Shown piece after piece: positions 1-5,450 of a DNA stretch of 6,694 bases (positions within the stretch are counted from its first letter, which is position 1; every line of letters starts with the position of its first letter). The notes below the pieces were generated by a model. That model ran no database searches and was not told the origin of the DNA. It worked only from the letters and a program-made list of their open reading frames with translations. The stretch comes from Cryomorphaceae bacterium. Lineage in GTDB: Bacteria > Bacteroidota > Bacteroidia > Flavobacteriales > Schleiferiaceae. The stretch covers positions 9,902 to 16,595 of the forward strand of contig DMCR01000165.1 of the NCBI GenBank assembly GCA_003445735.1. The letters are read 5' to 3'. A program made the translations under genes and the position numbers.

Positions 1-1
1 A

Positions 2-1051
2 GAGGCACAGGAGACGTCAAGTGGTGGATTTAAATTGTTCGCATCTCCCTGGACGGCTGCACCATGGATGAAGGACAATAACAGCTGGGTTGGGGGTAAG
101 CTTCTTCCTAAGTACTATCCTACATGGGCAAAGTTTTTTTCAAAGTATGTCGATGCCTATGAATCAGAAGGAATTCCTATTTGGGGTTTTACCGTTGAAA
201 ATGAACCCCATGGCAATGGCAATAGCTGGGAAAGTATGCTTTATTCACCTGATGAAATGGTCGACTTTGTTAAAAATCACCTAGGCCCAACTTTAGAAAA
301 GGACGGTAAAGGGGATAAAATCATAATGGGTTACGATCAGAACCGTGAAGGAATCAAAGAATGGGCTGATGTCATGTATGCAAATGAAGAAAACTCGAAA
401 TATTTCGATGGAATGGCCATACACTGGTATGAAAGCACTGTGAGTTATTTCCCTGAAATGTTAGAGTATGCTCATGAAAAAGCCCCTGGAAAATTGCTTA
501 TTGAGACTGAAGGATGTATTGATAATCAAGTACCTGTATGGCGCGACGATGAGTGGTATTGGAAAAAAGAGGCTACAGATTGGGGATATTATTGGCGACA
601 AGATGACCAAAAGTATCTTCATCCTAAATATGCACCAGCTCACCGCTATGCCCGTGATATTATTGGTTGTCTGAATCATTGGGTCGAGGGCTGGGTCGAT
701 TGGAATATGGTTTTGGATAGACAAGGAGGTCCAAATTGGTTTAAAAACTGGTGTATAGCACCTGTCATCGCTGACACCGAAAACGACGAGATTTATTTTA
801 CCCCATTGTACTACATCATGTCTCATTTTTCCAAATTCATGAGGCCTGGAGCTGAAGTATTGGCATCTACCATTTCTAATGACGAGTTGATGTCGGCAGC
901 CGTGCTCAATGAGGATGGCTCTTTAATCATCGCTGTTTTTAACGAAGGAGAGCAACCAATTACTTATTCCGTTGCGATGGAGGATCAAAATTTATCCTTG
1001 AGTATACCAGCTCAGGCGCTACAAACTATTGTATTAGACCCTAATGAGTAA
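2..1051 (+). CDS. GH30 family glycoside hydrolase (beta-glucosidase / beta-1,6-glucanase type), 5'-truncated
   Basis: The reading frame is open from base 2 to the TAA at 1049-1051 and gives 349 residues without a start, so the N-terminus lies outside the window. Seen: the clan-A barrel motif ASPWTAAPWMK (residues 14-24), the acid/base loop WGFTVENEP with Glu68 as presumed proton donor, the nucleophile strand LLIETEGC with Glu170, the segment WVDWNMVLDRQGGPNW (231-246), and a C-terminal beta-sandwich ending at IVLDPNE. The 102-residue spacing of the two glutamates fits GH30 enzymes related to human glucocerebrosidase. Comparison with that family suggests roughly 130-165 residues are missing. 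In Bacteroidota glucan loci such enzymes remove beta-1,6-linked glucose from laminarin, so that is the inferred role; beta-glucosidase or another GH30 activity remains possible. There is no T9SS tail, so it is probably periplasmic or a lipoprotein, but the deciding N-terminus is absent. Its base composition is more AT-rich than that of the transporter gene downstream. Confidence 0.9.
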   Translation, partial: EAQETSSGGFKLFASPWTAAPWMKDNNSWVGGKLLPKYYPTWAKFFSKYVDAYESEGIPIWGFTVENEPHGNGNSWESMLYSPDEMVDFVKNHLGPTLEKDGKGDKIIMGYDQNREGIKEWADVMYANEENSKYFDGMAIHWYESTVSYFPEMLEYAHEKAPGKLLIETEGCIDNQVPVWRDDEWYWKKEATDWGYYWRQDDQKYLHPKYAPAHRYARDIIGCLNHWVEGWVDWNMVLDRQGGPNWFKNWCIAPVIADTENDEIYFTPLYYIMSHFSKFMRPGAEVLASTISNDELMSAAVLNEDGSLIIAVFNEGEQPITYSVAMEDQNLSLSIPAQALQTIVLDPNE

Positions 1052-1056
1052 GTTCT

Positions 1057-2475
1057 ATGAATAGAGTGACAAAACGGGTCCCAATAGGACAAAAAATTGC
1101 CTTTGGGGTTGGGATGTTGGCCAACCAAATGTTCCCGGCGGCCATGGGTATTTTCATGGTGGTTTTGGTCCAAGATTTGGGCTTCCCGGGCTGGATGTGG
1201 GGTGTGATCTTTTTTGCTCCGCGTACCTTAGATGCTATTTTGGATCCTATCATGGGATTCATCTCGGACAACACTCGTTCGAAATGGGGCCGCCGCCGCC
1301 AATATGTGATTATAGGTTCCTTGATCATGGGAGCCTCGTTCGCCATGCTCTGGCAGTTGTACCGAGATAATAGCGTGATGTACAACTTCACTTATGTAAT
1401 GATTTGGTCATTTGTGTTCTACCTCGGGATAACCATTTTCGGAGTGCCTTATGTAAGTATGGGATACGAAATGAGCGAGGATTACCATGAGCGCACCAAC
1501 GTTATGGCAATCAGCCAGTGGATAGGTCAATGGGCATGGGTTATTGCGCCTTGGTTCTGGGTCATTATGTACGATCCGGATTGGTTCCCGACCGCGGATG
1601 AAGCTACGAGAACGTTGGCCATTTGGGTGGCCGTAGTATTTACTCTTTGTGCGATGGCACCTGGGCTGTTCATCAAGAGTGAGAGCACCGTGGACCGTAT
1701 CGACTACGAGCCGCTGGACTTAAGAGGGATTTTGGGGAGTTTGAAGAAAATAGGCACGAGCTTCGTGGAAGCCTTTTCCTCGGCGCCGTTCCGTAGATTG
1801 TGTATCGCGACCTTTTTGATATTTAACGGATTTAACACCATTGCCAGCTTCACCTTTTTTCTTATTAAAAGTCATTTGTTCAACGATGATGCTTCAGCTG
1901 TAGGGGTGTGGCCTACGTTATTCGGAAGTGTGGGTGCATTAATTACCACCTTCTTGGTGATCCCAATTGTAGCTTGGTTATCGAAAAAGTTAGGAAAGAA
2001 ACGTGCGTTCATTTTGAGCCAAGGCATTTCCATCATTGGTTATGTTTTATTGTGGTTCTTGATGATCCCTGGCAAGCCTTACATGTTCTTGTTTGCCTTG
2101 CCGTTCCACTCCTTCGGTATTGGAGGATTGTTTACCATCATGATGTCGATGACCTCTGATGTCTTGGATATTGATGAATTGAATACGGGGAAACGCCGGG
2201 AAGGTGTATTCGGAGCTATTTACTGGTGGATGGTGAAGCTAGGTTACGCCTTTGCCGGTGCTTTGAGTGGATTAATCTTGACCTTGGTGAATTATCAGAG
2301 TGGTGCCGTAGCACAGCCTGAAGGGGCTGTGGACGGTTTGCGCATGGTATTCTCTGGGCTGCCTATTATTTGTACACTAATAGCCATAGCAGTGATGTGG
2401 AACTACAAGGTGGATGAAAATTACGCGAATGAAGTGCGTGCAGAATTGGACAAACGAAAATCAGCAACTTCATAA
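1057..2475 (+). CDS. GPH-family (MelB-like) sugar:cation symporter, MFS superfamily
   Basis: This 472-residue protein is an inner-membrane transporter with about 12 hydrophobic segments. It belongs to the glycoside-pentoside-hexuronide:cation symporter family. Seen: RTLDAILDPIMGF (residues 56-68), where Asp59 and Asp63 match the cation-site aspartates of MelB; the loop DNTRSKWGRRR (71-81); PYVSMGYEMSEDYHERT (131-147); and the second-half signature TSDVLDIDELNTGKRREG (366-383) followed by FGAIYWWMVKLG. The ATG at 1057 is the first possible start after an in-frame TGA at 1045-1047, five bases past the GH30 stop, so the two genes are surely co-transcribed. Length is normal for the family, with a short charged C-terminal tail. 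The substrate cannot be read from sequence. From the neighbours, glucose, gentiobiose or short beta-glucan oligosaccharides are inferred. Confidence 0.92.
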   Translation: MNRVTKRVPIGQKIAFGVGMLANQMFPAAMGIFMVVLVQDLGFPGWMWGVIFFAPRTLDAILDPIMGFISDNTRSKWGRRRQYVIIGSLIMGASFAMLWQLYRDNSVMYNFTYVMIWSFVFYLGITIFGVPYVSMGYEMSEDYHERTNVMAISQWIGQWAWVIAPWFWVIMYDPDWFPTADEATRTLAIWVAVVFTLCAMAPGLFIKSESTVDRIDYEPLDLRGILGSLKKIGTSFVEAFSSAPFRRLCIATFLIFNGFNTIASFTFFLIKSHLFNDDASAVGVWPTLFGSVGALITTFLVIPIVAWLSKKLGKKRAFILSQGISIIGYVLLWFLMIPGKPYMFLFALPFHSFGIGGLFTIMMSMTSDVLDIDELNTGKRREGVFGAIYWWMVKLGYAFAGALSGLILTLVNYQSGAVAQPEGAVDGLRMVFSGLPIICTLIAIAVMWNYKVDENYANEVRAELDKRKSATS

Positions 2476-2485
2476 ACTACACTTA

Positions 2486-3370
2486 ATGTCTTACAGAAAG
2501 GAGAAATTCATGTCGCTGGCTGGGCCAGTGGTGAATAACCTAAGCCTAGAAGAATTAAAGAAAGAAAGCCGTGAATTTTTAAATGCCGGGATCCACGGCA
2601 TCTGTTTTAGCGCCTATGATGAGGGGCAGTATCCTGGGGACCAATTATCTGAGGCGCAGGTCCGCCGTAAATTGGAAATTCTCAAACCACATATCTCTTG
2701 GGTGCGAACCTTTTCGTGTACCGAGGGGAATGAAATAATTGCCCGCGTGGCCCATAAGATGGGCGTCAAAACCCTTGTCGGCGCCTGGTTAGGCGATGAC
2801 CTTGAAAAGAACGAAGGCGAGATAGAAGGCTTACTTAAACTTTACGCAGAAGGCGTCGTGGATGTAGCTGCTATAGGTAATGAGGTACTTTATCGCGAGG
2901 ATCTCAGTGCAGCCGTCCTCGTTCAATACATCGAGCGTGTGAAGGCTGTGGTTTCGGATGTACCCGTGGGCTATGTGGATGCGTATTATGAATTTACCGA
3001 GCATCCTGAATTGGCGGATGCATGCGATATCATCTTAGCCAATTGTTACCCATACTGGGAGGGCTGTTCGTTAGATTACTCGTTGATGTACATGAAACAA
3101 ATGTACTTTGAGGCTCAGGCGGCCGGGAAAGGCAAACCTGTGTTGATTACGGAGACAGGGTGGCCTAGTGCCGGTCAAAGCATTGGGGGTGCTCACGCGT
3201 CGTTTGAAAATAGCCTGAAATACTTCATCAACGCTCAGCGCTGGTCAAAAGCTGAAGATATTCCAATGTTCTATTTCTCTTCTTTTGACGAGAGTTGGAA
3301 AATCGAAAAAGAAGGCGATGTCGGTGCCTCGTGGGGGCTTTGGGACAAAGACGAAAAATTGAAGTTCTAA
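2486..3370 (+). CDS. GH17-family beta-1,3-glucanase-like glycoside hydrolase, no signal peptide
   Basis: The product is 294 residues from the ATG at 2486, or 286 from the ATG at 2510, which has an AAGGAG at 2498-2503 six bases ahead. Bacteroidota rarely rely on Shine-Dalgarno pairing, so I keep the longer form without strong preference. Numbering from 2510: GICFSAYDEGQYPGDQ (30-45), RTFSCTEGNE (66-75), AIGNEVLYR with Glu125 as acid/base, CYPYWEG (179-185), and ITETGWPSAG with Glu215 as nucleophile. These are the hallmarks of GH17 retaining beta-1,3-glucan hydrolases and transglycosylases. Neither start gives a signal peptide, lipobox or membrane segment; the N-terminus is charged and helical, so a cytoplasmic location is inferred. 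The gene begins 10 bases after the symporter stop, in one transcription unit with it. In-frame codons further upstream, back to 2414, only shadow the transporter gene. Hydrolysis of imported laminari-oligosaccharides is likely; glucanosyl transfer is the alternative. Confidence 0.9.
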   Translation: MSYRKEKFMSLAGPVVNNLSLEELKKESREFLNAGIHGICFSAYDEGQYPGDQLSEAQVRRKLEILKPHISWVRTFSCTEGNEIIARVAHKMGVKTLVGAWLGDDLEKNEGEIEGLLKLYAEGVVDVAAIGNEVLYREDLSAAVLVQYIERVKAVVSDVPVGYVDAYYEFTEHPELADACDIILANCYPYWEGCSLDYSLMYMKQMYFEAQAAGKGKPVLITETGWPSAGQSIGGAHASFENSLKYFINAQRWSKAEDIPMFYFSSFDESWKIEKEGDVGASWGLWDKDEKLKF

Positions 3371-4422
3371 CGCTTCACCACTTTTTCGCGGTAGCCCTTA
3401 AATCCTGGCTGTATAATTTCCAAAACGTAGAGTCCAGGGGCATAGGTTTCCGTTTCGATATGTCCACTTGCATCGTGTAGTTGGGAGTAGATCTGCCTAC
3501 CTGCCATATCGTACAAGTTAATGGTACTTGGACCGGTGAGGCGCACAAATAATTGATGTTCAAAAGGATTTCCTGCGGCACCAATTCCGTTTCGCGCCTG
3601 CTCCTCCAAACTTAAATTAGATTGTTGGTATACACGTACATAATCCACTTCCATAGAACTACTTGTGAAGCTTGTATCGATCGAGGGAAGAATGGCAATA
3701 TTCAGTAGGAGAAATTGAGGATCATCGAAGGGCCAAGTGCTAGAAGTATACGTTGAAGGTTCGTAGGTATAATGCACCACACTGTCTACACTAAATACCA
3801 TTTTGGTCTCGCTCCATTCTAATGCATAAGTGTGAAAACTTGTGCTTGCGCCATTTACAGTTTGTCCTCCTACGTTTACGGTCCCACCAAAACTGGAGGG
3901 TGAATGTATCGCACTTGAAACGTAATCTTGGTTGCTCCCCCAGTGTTCCATGATATCTATTTCTCCACACATGGGCCAGGATGTTGTTCCATATCCTTGT
4001 ACTTGCCAATACGAGCCTATTTCAGTAATATTTTGACCGAGCATCCAAATGGCTGGCCAGGTTCCTACTCCGGCCGGTAGTTTAGCACGAACTTCCACTC
4101 GGCCATAGGTGAATGCAAATTTCGAATTTAGTCTGGCTGAGGTAAAATCTTTCGTGACCCCCTGATTAGAATAGCTTTCGCGAAGGGCTGTTAGGTGCAG
4201 GTTTCCTCCGCTAACATTCGCATTGGTGTCGCGGTCTGTATAATGTTGAATTTCTCCATTCCACCAACTGGTTCCATTCGGGAGCACGGTTTGCTGCCAC
4301 CATTTCGAAGTGTCTAGACTGCCGTCTACATTAAATTCATCGGCCCAAACGAGCGTATCGTAAACTTGGGCATTTAAGGAGGTGCAACTAATGAGAAGTG
4401 TAAGTGTAAAAATGGAACGCAT
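3367..4422 (-). CDS. GH16 family endo-beta-1,3-glucanase (laminarinase-like) with T9SS-type C-terminal domain
   Basis: The protein has 351 residues. An N-terminal signal peptide, MRSIFTLTLLISCTSLNAQ, has likely cleavage near residue 18. The GH16 jelly-roll covers about residues 22-266: it starts at LVWADEFN, carries substrate-cleft residues in WWNGEIQHYTDR (53-64) and WPAIWMLG (122-129), and holds the catalytic motif GEIDIMEHWG, where Glu154 is the nucleophile, Asp156 the assistant and Glu159 the acid/base. The ExDxxE spacing is the laminarinase form. The fold closes with VDYVRVYQ (259-266). After a short linker, residues 284-351 form a T9SS type A-like sorting domain (NPFEHQLFV, INLYDMAGRQIYS, APGLYVLEI, KVVKR). 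The product is therefore predicted to be exported and released or anchored at the surface. The ATG at 4422 is fixed by an in-frame TGA 9 bases upstream. It runs convergent to GH17 and is probably the first enzyme acting on polymeric beta-1,3-glucan. Other GH16 substrates such as mixed-linkage glucan are less likely. Confidence 0.93.
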   Translation of the reverse strand: MRSIFTLTLLISCTSLNAQVYDTLVWADEFNVDGSLDTSKWWQQTVLPNGTSWWNGEIQHYTDRDTNANVSGGNLHLTALRESYSNQGVTKDFTSARLNSKFAFTYGRVEVRAKLPAGVGTWPAIWMLGQNITEIGSYWQVQGYGTTSWPMCGEIDIMEHWGSNQDYVSSAIHSPSSFGGTVNVGGQTVNGASTSFHTYALEWSETKMVFSVDSVVHYTYEPSTYTSSTWPFDDPQFLLLNIAILPSIDTSFTSSSMEVDYVRVYQQSNLSLEEQARNGIGAAGNPFEHQLFVRLTGPSTINLYDMAGRQIYSQLHDASGHIETETYAPGLYVLEIIQPGFKGYREKVVKR

Positions 4423-4536
4423 AGCAAATCATTATTTAGGCAATAAAAATCGGTACTAGAAACGAGAATCGCCAATTTTAATAAAGACAATTACATTACA
4501 GAGAAACCCATCCCACAATTGTCGCATCTTTGCCCC
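4423..4536. promoter_or_regulatory. Divergent intergenic region between GH16 and era
   Basis: These 114 bases separate two divergently transcribed genes, so both promoters should lie here. It is AT-rich in its central part. On the - strand, ATGATTTG (4425-4432) ends just two bases before the GH16 ATG and partly resembles the Bacteroidota -7 consensus TAnnTTTG. On the + strand a better match precedes era and is listed separately. I found no TTG at the expected -33 distance for either, and no operator-like inverted repeat. That promoters exist here is inferred mainly from gene orientation. Confidence 0.5.
4525..4532 (+). promoter_or_regulatory. Possible -7 element (CATCTTTG) for era
   Basis: CATCTTTG matches the Bacteroidota sigma-A -7 consensus TAnnTTTG at five of its six defined positions, the first base being C instead of T. 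Only four bases separate it from the era ATG at 4537, so a transcript starting at the usual distance would be leaderless or nearly so. No clear -33 TTG is visible at 17-23 bases upstream, which lowers confidence. Confidence 0.35.
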
Positions 4537-5418
4537 ATGGAACACAAAAGTGGCTTTGTCAATATCATCGGGAATCCCAACGTAGGGAAAAGCACCTTGA
4601 TGAACGCTTTAGTAGGGGAGCGCTTGAGCATCATTACGCCCAAAGCGCAGACCACGCGCCACCGCATTTTCGGCATTCTGAACGAACCGGAATACCAGAT
4701 TGTGTTCTCGGATACCCCTGGTGTCATTCAACCGGCATATAAGATGCAGGAGCACATGATGAAGTTCGTATCAGATGCCTTTGAGGATGCGGATGTGTTC
4801 TTGTATTTGGTAGAGCCCGGCGATCGTGCGCTTAAAGACGAAGGGTTTTTCCAAAAGCTGCTCAACACCAAGGTGCCTGTGCTTTTGATTATCAACAAGA
4901 TTGATACGACGAATCAGGAGAAGTTGGAGGAGGAAGTGGCCTATTGGACGGAGCATTTGCCGAATGCTGAAATCATTCCTCTTTCGGCACTAGAGCAGGC
5001 GAATACGACTTATTTATTGGACCGATTAATTGCGCTCATCCCACCTTCGCCCCCGTATTTTGATAAGGACGCCCTCACGGACAAAACCGAACGCTTCTTT
5101 GTGAGTGAAATCGTACGTGAGCAAATCCTACTCAACTATAAGAAAGAGGTGCCGTATAGCGTAGAGGTGGATGTTGAGGAATTCAAGGAAGCCGATGATA
5201 TCATCCGCATTCGTGCTGTCATTTATGTAGCACGCAATACACAGAAGGGAATCATTATTGGACACAAAGGATCGAAACTCAAGCAAGTAGGAATTGGCGC
5301 TCGAAAGCAATTAGAATCCTTTTTCGCCAAGCAAGTGCACTTAGAGACCTTTGTCAAAGTCAAAAAGAATTGGCGAGACAGCGACCTGCACCTGAAAAGG
5401 TTTGGTTACAAAAATTGA
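4537..5418 (+). CDS. era: GTPase Era, ribosome small-subunit maturation factor
   Basis: The product has 293 residues, close to the usual 295-301. Era is an essential GTPase that binds the 3' end of 16S rRNA and helps 30S assembly, in the cytoplasm and at the membrane. Seen: G1 GNPNVGKST (12-20), the G2 region KAQTTRHRI (36-44), G3 DTPG (59-62), G4 NKID (120-123) and G5 SAL (150-152). A C-terminal KH domain carries GIIIGHKGSKLKQVG (238-252) and the family ends near RFGYKN. The ATG at 4537 places the P-loop at residue 12, as expected for Era. A TTG at 4519 would add six residues and is less likely. It is a housekeeping gene unrelated to the glucan genes and marks the edge of that locus. Confidence 0.97.
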   Translation: MEHKSGFVNIIGNPNVGKSTLMNALVGERLSIITPKAQTTRHRIFGILNEPEYQIVFSDTPGVIQPAYKMQEHMMKFVSDAFEDADVFLYLVEPGDRALKDEGFFQKLLNTKVPVLLIINKIDTTNQEKLEEEVAYWTEHLPNAEIIPLSALEQANTTYLLDRLIALIPPSPPYFDKDALTDKTERFFVSEIVREQILLNYKKEVPYSVEVDVEEFKEADDIIRIRAVIYVARNTQKGIIIGHKGSKLKQVGIGARKQLESFFAKQVHLETFVKVKKNWRDSDLHLKRFGYKN

Positions 5419-5419
5419 T

Positions 5420-5427
5420 TACCTTTA
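5420..5427 (+). promoter_or_regulatory. Weak -7-like element (TACCTTTA) between era and the secreted protein gene
   Basis: TACCTTTA differs from the Bacteroidota -7 consensus TAnnTTTG only at the last base. It lies in the 32-base spacer just after the era stop and 23 bases before the GTG start. A TTG at 5402-5404 is the only upstream -33 candidate, and its 15-base spacing is shorter than usual. Read-through from era is an equally good explanation for expression. Confidence 0.2.
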
Positions 5428-5450
5428 AGTAAACCATTAAACCCCTATAG

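Noticed and set aside
461..826. A 121-codon - strand open frame inside GH30
   Set aside because: The + strand here encodes the conserved GH30 nucleophile and WVDWN segments; the antisense product has no recognisable features.
2414..2485. N-terminal extension of the GH17 frame starting at an ATG at 2414
   Set aside because: It lies entirely inside the symporter gene in another frame, its residues do not resemble any GH17 N-terminus, and ATGs at 2486 and 2510 are better placed.
4519..4536. TTG start for era adding six residues
   Set aside because: The ATG at 4537 already gives the normal Era N-terminus with the P-loop at residue 12, and the TTG would overlap the putative -7 element region.
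5404..5435. Possible hairpin after era (TTAC, six bases, GTAA)
   Set aside because: The stem is only four base pairs, AT-rich, and has no following T run, so it is not a credible intrinsic terminator.
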